Below are positions 1 through 8,414 of a DNA stretch of 22,753 bases, piece after piece. Within the stretch, counting starts at the first letter, position 1; each line of letters begins with the position of its first letter. A program made the position numbers and the translations under genes. Source of the stretch: Anaerolineae bacterium (GTDB lineage Bacteria > Chloroflexota > Anaerolineae > Promineifilales > Promineifilaceae); assembly GCA_028277515.1 (NCBI GenBank), contig JANQGC010000300.1:1-22753 (forward strand), given 5' to 3'. The notes beneath the pieces are model-generated. The model saw only the letters and a list, made by a program, of their open reading frames with translations. It was not told the origin of the DNA and ran no database searches.

Positions 1-96
1 ATCTAATTGAAAGCGATTATGAAACAGTGAATGCAAGCGAAAAAAGAATGCTACCCACACCAGGCCGGTCAGCAACAATCTGCTGCGCTTCGGCAT
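1..96 (-). CDS. Partial membrane protein, probably a GT-C type glycosyltransferase (N-terminus only)
   Basis: This is an open frame on the minus strand from ATG at 96-94 running off the window edge, 32 codons visible. It begins MPKRSRLLLTGLVWVAFFF and continues RLHSLFHNRFQLD. A basic start followed by one hydrophobic helix (about residues 7-19) and then an RxxxLxxxxFxxD segment resembles the beginning of PMT/ArnT-like (GT39/GT83) integral membrane glycosyltransferases, where the first helix leads into a periplasmic loop with a catalytic Asp. A good ribosome site (AAGG) sits a few bases before the ATG. It starts 14 bases after the stop of the upstream glycosyltransferase, so the two are probably co-transcribed and could be donor synthase and user. 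The family is inferred from a very short fragment; any polytopic protein remains possible. Confidence 0.5.
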   Translation of the reverse strand, partial: MPKRSRLLLTGLVWVAFFFRLHSLFHNRFQLD

Positions 97-110
97 TTCG
101 GACCTTATAT

Positions 111-800
111 TTAATCCACGAACCGGTATTTGACGAGGTAATAAAATGCCTTTGGACCTTCTTTCCAAGGATTCAATTTTTTGCCTTCCTCAAATTCACG
201 GCCGTTATAAGAGATAGGCACCTCATAAATTCGATGCCCGCGTTTTAACACCTTGGAGGTGATCTCCGGTTCAAATTCAAAACCTTTTGAACGGAGCGGG
301 ATATCTCGGATGACATCAGCGCGAAAAACCTTATAACAAGTCTCCATATCCGACAAGATGGTATTGTAAAGGACATTCGTTACAAACGTAAGAAACTTAT
401 TGCCCACCATATGCCAGAAGAACATTGCCTTGGTAGGACCCCCACGAAAACGAGAACCATAAACGACAGACGCACGCTCCTCCTCAATAGGTCTGACCAA
501 ATCATAATAATCGCGCGGATCATATTCCAGGTCGGCATCCTGTATGAGGAAAATATCTCCAGTAGCCAATTTAAATCCAGTACGAACGGCGGCTCCTTTG
601 CCTTGATTTTTATCCTGTTTGTGGATAAAGATCCGTTCATCTAACTTAGCAATTTCCGGATAAAGCTCCCGGGTTCCATCCGTCGATCCATCATCAACGA
701 TAATCAATTCATCGGTTCGATCCACTGCGAGAACCGCCTTAACGGCATCCGTCAGCAGATCACGCTCATTATAAACAGGCATTATTACAGACAATTTCAC
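111..800 (-). CDS. Family 2 glycosyltransferase (polyprenyl-phosphate mannosyl/glucosyltransferase-like)
   Basis: The 229-residue protein is a GT-A fold glycosyltransferase. It opens with SVIMPVYNE (residues 4-12), followed by the nucleotide-sugar-binding VDDGSTDGT (35-43), the KNQGKGAA loop (64-71) and the metal-binding QDADLEYDP (87-95). DMETCYKVFR (151-160) and the C-terminal EEGKKLNPW segment (204-212) are typical of soluble DPM1-like enzymes, which move mannose or glucose from an NDP-sugar to a polyprenyl phosphate on the cytoplasmic membrane face. There is no C-terminal transmembrane pair, unlike GtrB types. The start is ATG at 800-798. The partial gene immediately downstream looks like a GT-C membrane protein that could use the lipid-linked sugar. 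Family assignment is secure; donor sugar and pathway are not readable. Confidence 0.88.
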   Translation of the reverse strand: MKLSVIMPVYNERDLLTDAVKAVLAVDRTDELIIVDDGSTDGTRELYPEIAKLDERIFIHKQDKNQGKGAAVRTGFKLATGDIFLIQDADLEYDPRDYYDLVRPIEEERASVVYGSRFRGGPTKAMFFWHMVGNKFLTFVTNVLYNTILSDMETCYKVFRADVIRDIPLRSKGFEFEPEITSKVLKRGHRIYEVPISYNGREFEEGKKLNPWKEGPKAFYYLVKYRFVD

Positions 801-858
801 GATTAAATCACACTCATCACAGGCTTAAGGCTCTTTCTTGCTATTGAATCAGGGGCTG

Positions 859-886
859 ATTATAACACCCGCCGGGTTCCCAACAA
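859..886 (-). promoter_or_regulatory. Candidate sigma-70 promoter for the GT2 gene
   Basis: Read on the minus strand, TTGTTG (886-881), a 16-base spacer and a perfect TATAAT (864-859). The start point would fall about 50 bases before the glycosyltransferase ATG at 800. The -35 box is only a partial match. Confidence 0.45.
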
Positions 887-906
887 GCCACAACATCCTA
901 GAAAAA

Positions 907-935
907 TTACCTTTAACCAACGTTCAAGCTATAAT
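907..935 (+). promoter_or_regulatory. Candidate promoter for the HAD-rlmN pair
   Basis: On the plus strand TTACCT (907-912), a 17-base spacer and a perfect TATAAT (930-935). The -35 box is weak. If used, it gives a leader of roughly 210 bases that contains the 1058-1118 hairpin before the HAD start codon. Confidence 0.35.
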
Positions 936-1057
936 CAACCTATCTAATTCTCAACTTTGTTCTAGAAAGCTTATGCAAGTTAATATGCACGGCGCAATGT
1001 GATTTTCTAAAACAAATAAATTGCAAAATTGAATGTTCCTTATTATTGTGTTACCTA

Positions 1058-1118
1058 AAATTTGACAACTTTTATTAAATGATTTTCGCTAATATTCAAG
1101 CGAAAAGTTGTCAAATTT
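1058..1118. repeat. Long inverted repeat (16-bp arms) with a nested 8-bp hairpin upstream of the HAD gene
   Basis: The arms AAATTTGACAACTTTT (1058-1073) and AAAAGTTGTCAAATTT (1103-1118) are perfect reverse complements. Inside the 29-base spacer, TTTTCGCT (1083-1090) pairs with AGCGAAAA (1099-1106) around an 8-base loop. The inner 3' arm shares four bases (1103-1106) with the outer arm, so the inner hairpin and the last four pairs of the outer stem compete. There is no GC-rich stem with a trailing T-run, so it is unlikely to be an intrinsic terminator. It ends 32 bases before the preferred start codon at 1151 and could be an operator (the arms contain TTGACA), a structured leader or a small mobile-element remnant. 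Confidence 0.75.
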
Positions 1119-1150
1119 CTTTGAAAATAAATTTTTGTACAAGTGAACTT

Positions 1151-1969
1151 ATGGATAAGAATGTCAAGAGCCTAATACTGGATATGGACGGTGTTTTGTG
1201 GCGGGGCGAAACACCGATGCCGGGACTATTTGAATTTTTTGCAACCCTGCGCGAGTTAAATATTAACTTCGTTTTGGCGACTAATAACGCACGAAAAACG
1301 GCCGTCCAATACACGGAAAAACTCGCTCGCTTTAATATTGACATCCCTCCGGAGCAAATATTAACTTCCGCGGAAACAACCGCCCATTACCTTAGTAAGC
1401 GATACTCCCCAGAAACCAAAGTATACGTTATTGGCGACAAAGGATTGCACGAGGCAATGGCTGCGAAAGATTTTGTAGCCATTGCGCCGGATGATGTCAA
1501 AAATGGCGCAGATGCTGCTCTGGTTGTGGTTGGTTTTACTCCCTATACACATTATAAAGAAATGGCGATGGGAGCCTTATTAGTTCATAGAGGCGCAGCA
1601 TTTTATGGCACAAATCCTGACCCCTCCTACCCCACTGAATTAGGCCCCCTTCCCGGTGCAGGAGCATTATTGGCTTTGATCAGCACCTCTACTGGGGTCC
1701 AGCCATTGACCATTGGCAAACCGGAACAACATGTTTTTGAGGAGGCCGTACGACGTTTAAAAAGCAATAAATCGGAAACAGCAATGGTTGGCGACCGCTT
1801 GACAACTGATATTATGGGAGCTAAAGTTGCCGGCCTTCGGTCAATATTATTGCTATCCGGGATTGAAACACGCGAAGATGTGCAAAAAAGTGAGATAAAG
1901 CCGGATTTTATTTATGCCGATATTGAAGAGTTAACATCAATATTGAAATCTCGCGGGAAAATCGTATGA
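1151..1969 (+). CDS. HAD-IIA family hydrolase (NagD/4-nitrophenylphosphatase-like)
   Basis: The protein has 272 residues from ATG 1151. It has the four HAD motifs: DMDGV near residue 11 (nucleophile and acid Asp, followed by LWRGE as usual for subfamily IIA), ATNN for motif II, the Lys of IGKPEQ for motif III, and GDRLTTDI for the metal Asp motif. A C2-type cap lies between motifs II and III. These enzymes dephosphorylate small sugar or nucleotide phosphates in the cytoplasm; the substrate cannot be read here. The frame is open back to 1079, but those 24 extra residues would be translated through the inverted repeat and lie before the conserved start, so 1151 is preferred despite a weak ribosome site. 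Its TGA overlaps the rlmN ATG (ATGA), indicating translational coupling. Confidence 0.88.
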   Translation: MDKNVKSLILDMDGVLWRGETPMPGLFEFFATLRELNINFVLATNNARKTAVQYTEKLARFNIDIPPEQILTSAETTAHYLSKRYSPETKVYVIGDKGLHEAMAAKDFVAIAPDDVKNGADAALVVVGFTPYTHYKEMAMGALLVHRGAAFYGTNPDPSYPTELGPLPGAGALLALISTSTGVQPLTIGKPEQHVFEEAVRRLKSNKSETAMVGDRLTTDIMGAKVAGLRSILLLSGIETREDVQKSEIKPDFIYADIEELTSILKSRGKIV

Positions 1970-3048
1970 TGGCTAAATCAGAATCGGTCAAAATAATGAA
2001 GCCCACTATTTACGAATTGGATTATGATGAAATGAGCGATCACCTGGCCGGCTTGGGTGAACCTAACTTTCGCGTTCGGCAAGTGTGGCAGTGGCTCTAT
2101 CGCCGATACGTGAAATCTTTTTCTGAAATGAGCAACTTGCCGCTTGACCTGCGACAGCGGTTAGCCGATTCCTTTTCACTGGATACGGCCGAAATCATTT
2201 CATTACTGCAATCAAGCGATCGTCAAACAACCAAAGTGCTTTTCCAGTTATCTGATAGCCAATTGATCGAAACCGTTTTAATGAAATATGAAAAACGGCG
2301 CACATTGTGTATCAGCACGCAGGCAGGATGTGCTATGGGCTGTGTATTCTGTGCAACCGGCCAAATGGGTTTCTTTCGACATCTGAAAATCAGTGAAATT
2401 ATTGCTCAGGTGATGCATTTCGCTCGGGCCCTCAAACAAGATAACCAGCATGTCACCAATATTGTCTTAATGGGCATGGGGGAACCGCTGCACAATTATC
2501 GGAACACATTGGCCGCAATCGATCGCCTGACCGATGCAGAGGGATTTAATCTTGGCGCCCGTAAAATCACCATCTCAACTGTTGGATTAGTCCCTGCGAT
2601 TCGCCGTTATGCAGACGAACAGCGCCAGACCCCTTTAGCCGTTTCCCTTCATGCAGCAACCGATGAAGAACGAAAAAGATTAATACCGGTTAGCAAAAAA
2701 TGGCCACTGGCCGAACTGATGGATGCCTGCCGCTATTACATTGACAAGACAGGGAGGCGCCTCACCTTTGAATGGGCTTTGATTCAATATGAAAATGACA
2801 CAATCGAACAGGCACAAGCCCTAGGCAATCTCCTACGGAGCATGTTATGTCATGTAAATCTGATCCCACTCAACCCAACCTCAGGTTATGCAGGTGGACC
2901 ATCCGCTCAAGTTCGTGTGGAAGCATTTCGACAAGAATTGGCGAGATATGGGGTTACAAGCACCGTACGAGTGAGAAGGGGGATTGATATCCAGGCCGGG
3001 TGTGGGCAACTGCGGGATCGCCACCTTCAAGGTTTACAAGCAGGGTAA
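1966..3048 (+). CDS. rlmN: Dual-specificity 23S rRNA (A2503-C2)/tRNA (A37-C2) methyltransferase RlmN
   Basis: This 360-residue radical-SAM enzyme methylates C2 of A2503 in 23S rRNA and, in studied relatives, A37 of some tRNAs. The Fe-S cluster motif C-x3-C-x2-C is at residues 122, 126 and 129, preceded by C115 in CISTQAGC. The C-terminal methyl-carrier Cys is C346 in GIDIQAGCGQL. GMGEPLHNY and VSLHA are also typical. The start overlaps the upstream stop (ATGATGG); an internal ATG at 1996, starting MKPTIYEL, fits family N-termini about equally well, so the first ten residues are uncertain. It is coupled to the HAD phosphatase by the ATGA overlap. Length and motifs are complete. Confidence 0.96.
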   Translation: MMAKSESVKIMKPTIYELDYDEMSDHLAGLGEPNFRVRQVWQWLYRRYVKSFSEMSNLPLDLRQRLADSFSLDTAEIISLLQSSDRQTTKVLFQLSDSQLIETVLMKYEKRRTLCISTQAGCAMGCVFCATGQMGFFRHLKISEIIAQVMHFARALKQDNQHVTNIVLMGMGEPLHNYRNTLAAIDRLTDAEGFNLGARKITISTVGLVPAIRRYADEQRQTPLAVSLHAATDEERKRLIPVSKKWPLAELMDACRYYIDKTGRRLTFEWALIQYENDTIEQAQALGNLLRSMLCHVNLIPLNPTSGYAGGPSAQVRVEAFRQELARYGVTSTVRVRRGIDIQAGCGQLRDRHLQGLQAG

Positions 3049-3064
3049 GATTTTCAAAAAATCT
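3048..3064. other. AT-rich palindrome between convergent stop codons
   Basis: AGATTTT (3048-3054) and AAAATCT (3058-3064) form a 7-bp stem with a 3-base loop. It spans the 14-base gap between the rlmN stop and the stop of the opposing peptidase gene. It is symmetrical and could act in both directions, but the stem is AT-rich, so it is a weak terminator candidate at best. Confidence 0.3.
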
Positions 3065-4136
3065 AACAACCTATATACCAACAAGGATCATCTTGATTGC
3101 CATTGATTCGTATTTCAAAATGGATATGCGGCCCTGATGAATTACCAGTATTGCCCACAGAGCCAATAACATTGCCTTGATTGACGATCTGGCCCGGAAA
3201 CACATTTATACCACTTAAATGGCCATAGAATGTTTCATAGCCATTTCCATGATTGATCACGACCAGGTTCCCATAGCCATAGATATTCCAACCGGCAAAA
3301 GTTACCGTCCCTGTATCAGCAGCAAATACTCCGGAGCCTTCAGACAAGGCTATATCAATTCCCGGATGACCATACCAAAATCGTTGGGTAAAATTGCGCG
3401 AATTCACAGGGAAAATGAACGTCCCGGTCCCTACAATTGCCGGAGCGACTCCCGATCCTGCGCCTGATGAACCGCCAGTAACCGAAGATAATTGGGGCGG
3501 GGTCCAGACAAAAACCTCGGCTACAGCGCCGGGTACAAGAATCTGGGTTTCCGGATATAAGCGGAAAGGAAATTCAAGATTGTTGGGTTCGTAAGCAATG
3601 ATATCGTCAACAGGGATGCCATATTCGGCCGAAATGCTTTCCAGCGTATCTCCTGGCTGAACATCATGTAAGACCCCATCCAGGGGCAGAATAATCAGTT
3701 CCATCCCTGGCTGCATGAGACTCGATTCTTGACTTAAAAAGGGATTACCGCCTAACAATGTCTCCGTATTAATCCCATATTGAAAGGCAATACCCGACGG
3801 CGTATCACCCCGTTCAACAACATAGGTTTGAAAATCATGTTGTGGTCTCTGTCCCTCGAAGGTTTCTGGAATTGGTGCGGGTTCAAGGGAATTATCACTT
3901 AAAACAGGTAAAGGCATTTCCCCTCCATCTGCAGGCCTATCGATTAAAACAGACCTGTCATCAGCCCCGATGCCACTTTGGCCGGAACCGGATGCTGTGC
4001 TGCGATCTCTTGTTGGTGGACGCTCACCCCCTTCAGCAAGTACGCCTAAACGCAGCCCCACTAATAATAAAACCGCTATCAATATCAGGAACAGCAATCC
4101 CACATATCGATGGAGTTTTGAATCGCTCTCAACCAT
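3063..4136 (-). CDS. Membrane-anchored LysM-LysM-M23 peptidase (cell-wall hydrolase)
   Basis: The protein has 357 residues from ATG 4136-4134. The N-terminus has one hydrophobic helix (about residues 11-32), acting as signal anchor. It is followed by a low-complexity Ser/Gly/Pro linker, two LysM domains (about 103-152, containing VVERGDTPSGIA; and 155-204, containing DVQPGDTLESI) and a C-terminal M23/LytM domain (about 238-345). Zinc ligands are visible: H257 and D261 in GHPGIDIA, and the HIH pair H337/H339 in GPHIHFEI; YGHLS supplies H306. Such proteins cut peptidoglycan cross-links or activate amidases outside the membrane. The frame extends upstream to a TTG at 4175, but that codon lies in the rho terminator hairpin, so the internal ATG is chosen. 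It is convergent with rlmN. Confidence 0.9.
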   Translation of the reverse strand: MVESDSKLHRYVGLLFLILIAVLLLVGLRLGVLAEGGERPPTRDRSTASGSGQSGIGADDRSVLIDRPADGGEMPLPVLSDNSLEPAPIPETFEGQRPQHDFQTYVVERGDTPSGIAFQYGINTETLLGGNPFLSQESSLMQPGMELIILPLDGVLHDVQPGDTLESISAEYGIPVDDIIAYEPNNLEFPFRLYPETQILVPGAVAEVFVWTPPQLSSVTGGSSGAGSGVAPAIVGTGTFIFPVNSRNFTQRFWYGHPGIDIALSEGSGVFAADTGTVTFAGWNIYGYGNLVVINHGNGYETFYGHLSGINVFPGQIVNQGNVIGSVGNTGNSSGPHIHFEIRINGNQDDPCWYIGC

Positions 4137-4167
4137 ACAAATTACGGATGCTATCACAAAGCACCCT

Positions 4168-4201
4168 GATAACAAATGCGGGCCGTTGAAACGACCCGCA
4201 T
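4168..4201 (-). terminator. Intrinsic terminator after rho
   Basis: On the minus strand, ATGCGGGTCGT pairs with ACGGCCCGCAT (one G:U pair) around a short loop, positions 4201-4176. The T-rich stretch TTGTTATC follows. It lies 42 bases after the rho stop and before the LysM peptidase start, so rho transcription probably ends here. Confidence 0.72.
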
Positions 4202-4242
4202 TCTCTAATTATATTTATTATTCTAACGTGTGTTGAGATTAA

Positions 4243-5520
4243 TTACATCATGTCCCGGGTCAATGTTTCCAAGAATTCATAATTTGTCTTAGTCCCGCGC
4301 ATGCGCTGCATCACTGCTTGGGTGGCACTGGAAATATCATATCCTGGGGTGTCCATCAGATGGCCTAACATCTGGCGCATGGTATAGACCCTGGTCAATT
4401 CATCACCAGACAATAGGAGATCTTCACGACGGGTGCTGGAACGTTCAATGTCAAAGGCTGGAAAGACACGGCGCTCTTGAAGTCTACGGCTGAGCAGCAG
4501 TTCCATATTACCTGTTCCCTTGAACTCTTCGTAAATTACATCATCCATACGGCTTCCCGTATCAACGAGACAGGTGGCAATGATGGTTAAGCTGCCGCCA
4601 AATTCAACATTGCGGGCTGCGCCGAAAAATCGTTTTGGCGGATAGAGAGCGCCCGGATCCAAACCGCCGGACAATGTGCGGCCGCTTGGGGGTACAGTCA
4701 GGTTATAGGCTCTGGCCAGTCGGGTGATGGAATCTAGCAAAACAACTACGTCTTGCCCAACTTCCACCAATCGTTTTGCTCTTTCGAGTGCCATCTCAGC
4801 CACACGACAATGCTGACGTACCGGTTCGTCAAAGGTAGAGCTGACCACTTCCCCTTCGATTGAACGATCCATGTCCGTCACTTCTTCCGGTCGCTCACCA
4901 ATTAAGGCAACCATGAGGTGAATTTCCGGATAGTTGGCAGCAATTCCATTAGCAATATCTTTCAGAACGGTCGTTTTACCTGCTTTTGGAGGTGATACAA
5001 TCAATCCACGCTGTCCGCGACCAATTGGCGCGACCAGGTCCATAAGGCGTGTTGAAAGTAGATTGGGGGATGTTTCTAATTTTAATTTTTGCTCGGGGAA
5101 AATGGGTGTTAATGATGTAAATTTCGGCCGTCTTTTGGACTCTTCAGGACTCAACCCCGACACAGCTTCAACGCGTAGCAAGCTGTAATATTTTTCATTA
5201 TCTTTGGGTTTGCGCACCTGGCCATAAATCATATCGCCAGTTCGCAACCCCAGGCGCCTTATTTGAGAACTAGAAACATATACATCATCCTTGCTCGGCA
5301 AAAAATTTCCTGAGCGCAAGAACCCCATATTTTGTTTGTCATCCTCAATGACTTCAAGAACGCCACCGCGAAAATCAAGACCCTTCTTTTCCGCATCTGC
5401 GCGCATCATACGATAGATGAGATCTTGTTTCTTCATCGTACCGTATCCGGGGATATTCATATCGCGCGCAGTATCCCGCAGTTCGTTTAGTTTTTTTCCT
5501 TCTAATTTACCTATATCCAT
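4243..5520 (-). CDS. rho: Transcription termination factor Rho
   Basis: The 425-residue hexameric RNA-dependent ATPase stops transcription at unstructured RNA. The N-terminal Rho_N helical domain (about 1-45) is followed by the cold-shock-like RNA-binding domain (about 50-120, with GFLR at 66-69 and [12 protein letters not shown] after it). The ATPase core has Walker A PPKAGKTT (177-184), Walker [11 protein letters not shown] (258-267), the secondary RNA-binding GGSLT (308-312) and the R-loop [11 protein letters not shown] (331-341). It has the compact length of many Gram-positive-type and Chloroflexota Rhos, without the basic insertion seen in Actinobacteria. ATG 5520 is preceded by a good ribosome site (GAGAGGATGA). 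A promoter at 5578-5607 and a terminator at 4168-4201 frame it as a single-gene unit. Confidence 0.97.
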   Translation of the reverse strand: MDIGKLEGKKLNELRDTARDMNIPGYGTMKKQDLIYRMMRADAEKKGLDFRGGVLEVIEDDKQNMGFLRSGNFLPSKDDVYVSSSQIRRLGLRTGDMIYGQVRKPKDNEKYYSLLRVEAVSGLSPEESKRRPKFTSLTPIFPEQKLKLETSPNLLSTRLMDLVAPIGRGQRGLIVSPPKAGKTTVLKDIANGIAANYPEIHLMVALIGERPEEVTDMDRSIEGEVVSSTFDEPVRQHCRVAEMALERAKRLVEVGQDVVVLLDSITRLARAYNLTVPPSGRTLSGGLDPGALYPPKRFFGAARNVEFGGSLTIIATCLVDTGSRMDDVIYEEFKGTGNMELLLSRRLQERRVFPAFDIERSSTRREDLLLSGDELTRVYTMRQMLGHLMDTPGYDISSATQAVMQRMRGTKTNYEFLETLTRDMM

Positions 5521-5577
5521 TCATCCTCTCCGATCAGATCTTGCCTCACGCAGGCATCAATGCACCTGTTCAAAGTC

Positions 5578-5607
5578 GTTATATACATTATTCAAATTAT
5601 CAGTCAA
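5578..5607 (-). promoter_or_regulatory. Promoter for rho
   Basis: On the minus strand TTGACT (5607-5602) is followed by TATATA at 16 bases (5585-5580) or TATAAC at 18 bases (5583-5578). This gives a leader of about 50 bases, which contains a small possible hairpin (CAGGTG with TGCCTG, about 5550-5567). The rest of the 216-base gap between fbp and rho holds no gene I can support. Confidence 0.6.
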
Positions 5608-5736
5608 CACTGTTGTTGCATCAGGCTTGGGGGCTCATCCGGCTGGATTCACCGTATGGCATCAAAGATCAATCAAATTTTCTATGCTTTATCGAGGAAA
5701 TATCAAAGACTCCACTCAATGGGCGAGAAAAGTATA

Positions 5737-6768
5737 TCATGTCGTTGAAACCAAGTCAATTTTCCTTTCCTTATCCTCTATTCCAATGTAATGCTCTGCT
5801 TTTTCCACTAATTTTCTATTGCCAATATACAATGGCACGCGTTGGTGAATCTCATCAGGAACGATATCCAAAATTGGTCTTCTTCCATCTGACGCATACC
5901 CCCCCGCTTGTTCGATGAGATAGGCAAGAGGTGCAGCTTCATAGAGCAATCGCAACTTGCCATTAGGCTTTTCGCTTTCAGCAGGATAACAAAAAACACC
6001 CCCGCGTAATAAATTTCGGTGAAAATCAGCGACGAGTGATCCAATATACCTGGACGATAACTCAGGATTATCACCTGCAACCTGGCCTTGCAACCAATTC
6101 AGGTAATGTTTAACACCGGGAGACCAGCGATGATAATAAGAGCCATTGACGCTATAATATTGTGGTGGGTCCGGAAGCCGCAAATTCGGATGTGACAGCA
6201 AAAATTCACCCAACTCCGGGTTGAGCGTGAAACCATGCACGCCTTGTCCGCTACTGTAAACCAACATTGTGCTGGCGCCATACAAGACATATCCGGCAGC
6301 AACTAATTTCCGCCCGGGCTGCAAAACATCTTCCAATTGCCCCCGATTCTCAAAATTCACACAGCGATATACGCCAAAAATTGTTCCAATACTAACATTA
6401 ACATCTATATTCGAAGATCCATCCAGAGGATCGTGAACAAGCACATAGGTCCCCTTTTCATATTCCGGCGGAATGGTGATCAATTCCTCACGCTCTTCAG
6501 AAACCATAGCACAAAGACGACCCGTATGATCGCATATCCGGTAAATAACATTATCAGCATAAACGTCTAATTTTTGCTGAGTTTCACCCTGTACATTTTC
6601 ATTGCCATAAGTCCCCAATATATCCACAAGACCGGCACGATTGGTCTTAACTGCGATAATCTTTGCCGCAAGGGCAATATCGTACAACAGATTGGTAAAT
6701 TCACCCCGTGCATAATCCGGTTGATGTTCCAGGAGAAATCGTTCAATAGTAAATACTGTATCAGTCAT
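5737..6768 (-). CDS. fbp: Class I fructose-1,6-bisphosphatase
   Basis: The 343-residue enzyme hydrolyses fructose-1,6-bisphosphate to fructose-6-phosphate, the committed gluconeogenic step. Metal ligands are visible as SEE (90-92), D113 and D116 in [13 protein letters not shown] (112-124), and E277 in [16 protein letters not shown]. Substrate residues are N208 in YSVNGS and R240-Y241 in [13 protein letters not shown]. The start ATG is preceded by an excellent ribosome site (GAGGAGG). It lies 57 bases after cdsA on the same strand with no terminator seen between, so it may be the last gene of the pyrH-frr-uppS-cdsA unit, an unusual place for a gluconeogenic enzyme. Family call is firm; allosteric control is not readable. 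Confidence 0.96.
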   Translation of the reverse strand: MTDTVFTIERFLLEHQPDYARGEFTNLLYDIALAAKIIAVKTNRAGLVDILGTYGNENVQGETQQKLDVYADNVIYRICDHTGRLCAMVSEEREELITIPPEYEKGTYVLVHDPLDGSSNIDVNVSIGTIFGVYRCVNFENRGQLEDVLQPGRKLVAAGYVLYGASTMLVYSSGQGVHGFTLNPELGEFLLSHPNLRLPDPPQYYSVNGSYYHRWSPGVKHYLNWLQGQVAGDNPELSSRYIGSLVADFHRNLLRGGVFCYPAESEKPNGKLRLLYEAAPLAYLIEQAGGYASDGRRPILDIVPDEIHQRVPLYIGNRKLVEKAEHYIGIEDKERKIDLVSTT

Positions 6769-6825
6769 AAATCAATCCTCCTCAAAAATATGGGTGAGCG
6801 AAATTTTATTGGGTTTAACAGACGA

Positions 6826-7644
6826 TTAAATATAAGAAATCACAAAATAAGCCATGGCCACCGACCAAAGTAGAGAATCAACTCTATCTAAGGCGCCACC
6901 ATGACTGCCAAATAATGTGCTTGAATCTTTGACTCCAGATTCCCTCTTCAGTAATGATATGCCGAGGTCACCAAGTGGGCTGACAATCGAAATTAATAGG
7001 GCGATGATGAGCGCCGTGACGAGGTGAACATCCAAAAAATAAGCAATTAAAACGGTAAAGGATGTGCCAGTTATGATACCACCAATATAGCCTTCTATCG
7101 TTTTATTCGGACTCAAACGTGGAGACAGGAGATGTTTGCCCAGCACGTTTCCCGCTAAAAAACGGCCGACGACATAAGCCCCAGAATCAGCAATCCAGGT
7201 TCCCATCATGGCGAGCATCGTCCACTCCCAATCCAATCGCATTTCTTGCCCTCGTAGGCGAAAGAAAAAACTGCCCAGCCAGCCCAATAATATGAGACCC
7301 CCCATCATAGCCATCCAGGTCGGTGCGGATGATTCCTGCTTTTTAACCTCGTAAATCCAGAGAGCATGGGCAAGAATAATTAACAAAGAGATAAACATCA
7401 CCGGCCCGATTAGTTCCCATTCAGCCCACCATCCGGCGATTGAAAAAGCGAAAACCAAGGGCAGTAGTATGACATAGGACGTTTTCCATCCCAATAAACG
7501 GGTTATTTGTACAAATTCCATTGCACCTAGAATTAGAATTATTGCCAGTGGAATTGCATAAAAATATCCACCCAAATAAATCAAAAAAAGTGCAAGCGGA
7601 CCTAATGTCAAGGCTATGACGGCCCTTTTAATTAAAGTTGACAT
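6826..7644 (-). CDS. cdsA: Phosphatidate cytidylyltransferase
   Basis: The 272-residue polytopic inner-membrane protein makes CDP-diacylglycerol from phosphatidate and CTP, the branch point of phospholipid synthesis. About seven or eight hydrophobic helices are visible. The family signature is intact near the C-terminus: SPLGDLGISLLKRE (222-235), GVKDSS (237-242) and SHGGALDRVDS (247-257), with the metal-binding Asp residues D225, D253 and D256. SPRLSPNKTIEG (174-185) is the other conserved block. It follows uppS by 23 bases and is likely co-transcribed. The start ATG lacks a clear ribosome site. Confidence 0.95.
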   Translation of the reverse strand: MSTLIKRAVIALTLGPLALFLIYLGGYFYAIPLAIILILGAMEFVQITRLLGWKTSYVILLPLVFAFSIAGWWAEWELIGPVMFISLLIILAHALWIYEVKKQESSAPTWMAMMGGLILLGWLGSFFFRLRGQEMRLDWEWTMLAMMGTWIADSGAYVVGRFLAGNVLGKHLLSPRLSPNKTIEGYIGGIITGTSFTVLIAYFLDVHLVTALIIALLISIVSPLGDLGISLLKRESGVKDSSTLFGSHGGALDRVDSLLWSVAMAYFVISYI

Positions 7645-7667
7645 AGAAGCTAAGGAAAGCCAGATTT

Positions 7668-8414
7668 TTAATTATCTTCAGTTACAAGCCCAAACCGACG
7701 CTCTCTTTCATTATAGGCCACAATAGCCTCAAACAACTCATCTCGACCAAAATCGGGCCAATAAGCAGGTGTTGGATAATATTCGGCATATGCAGCTTGC
7801 CAAATCAAGAAGTTACTTATCCTTAGTTCACCGCTGGTACGAATGACCAAATCGGGATCAGGTAAATCTTTAGTAAATAAATATGAGCTAAAAAGATCCT
7901 CTGTCAGCTCATCTGGCTTAATACCATCGGCTAGCATCTGTCGCACAGCATGTAGAATTTCCGCTCTTCCCCCATAATTAAAAGCAACATTAAGGGTCAG
8001 GACATCGTTGTCTCTGGTCAGCTCTAAAGCTCTTTTGACTTTTTCTTGTAAGGTTGGATTAATTCCAGTAAGGTCTCCTAGATGGTGAATGCATACACCC
8101 TGACGGTGAAGCTCATCCAATTCCTGATCAAGGACCCGGGCGAATATCCTCATCAATCCGCGGATCTCATTCTCAGGTCTCCCCCAATTTTCCGTCGAAA
8201 AAGCGTAAATGGTGAGGATTTTTATTTTGAATTCAACACAGGCGCGGACGATACGGCGTAAATTTTCGGCACCTGCCCGGTGACCTGCTTGACGCGGTAG
8301 ACCCCGACGACGTGCCCAACGGCCGTTACCATCCATAATAATAGCAACATGGGTGGGGATCGTATAAGGTGTTAAATCTAAAGGCTTTTCTCGCCGTCGC
8401 AGCATAAGATCCAC
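7668..8414 (-). CDS. uppS: Isoprenyl transferase (undecaprenyl diphosphate synthase)
   Basis: The 248-residue cis-prenyltransferase extends farnesyl diphosphate with isopentenyl units to make the lipid carrier for peptidoglycan and other glycans. Diagnostic motifs are IIMDGNGRWARRR (25-37, catalytic D28), H45 in QAGHRAG, YAFSTENWGRP (70-80), FNYGGR (145-150) and the C-terminal RTSGELRISNF with LIWQAAYAEYY (192-213). The start is a GTG (8414-8412) overlapping the last base of the frr TAG (TAGTG), with GGAAG four bases upstream. An ATG at codon 4 is the alternative, but its spacing to the ribosome site is poor. Overlap with frr implies translational coupling. Confidence 0.96.
   Translation of the reverse strand: MDLMLRRREKPLDLTPYTIPTHVAIIMDGNGRWARRRGLPRQAGHRAGAENLRRIVRACVEFKIKILTIYAFSTENWGRPENEIRGLMRIFARVLDQELDELHRQGVCIHHLGDLTGINPTLQEKVKRALELTRDNDVLTLNVAFNYGGRAEILHAVRQMLADGIKPDELTEDLFSSYLFTKDLPDPDLVIRTSGELRISNFLIWQAAYAEYYPTPAYWPDFGRDELFEAIVAYNERERRFGLVTEDN

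Larger units (their letters stand above)
801..1150. other. Divergent intergenic region with promoters and a long hairpin
   Basis: This is 350 bases between the minus-strand glycosyltransferase and the plus-strand HAD phosphatase. I see no credible gene. It holds a minus-strand promoter candidate (859-886), a plus-strand promoter candidate with a perfect TATAAT (907-935) and a long inverted repeat (1058-1118), each listed separately. The rest is AT-rich with no further structure I can support. Confidence 0.7.

Noticed and set aside
4137..4175. TTG start 13 codons upstream for the LysM-M23 protein
   Set aside because: The codon is at the foot of the rho terminator hairpin and has no ribosome site; the ATG at 4136 precedes the signal anchor neatly.
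5417..5918. Two overlapping plus-strand frames of 124 and 125 codons covering the rho start, the rho-fbp gap and the fbp end
   Set aside because: They run antisense through the ends of two firm genes, have no recognisable motifs and the composition of noncoding DNA. The promoter of rho lies within them.
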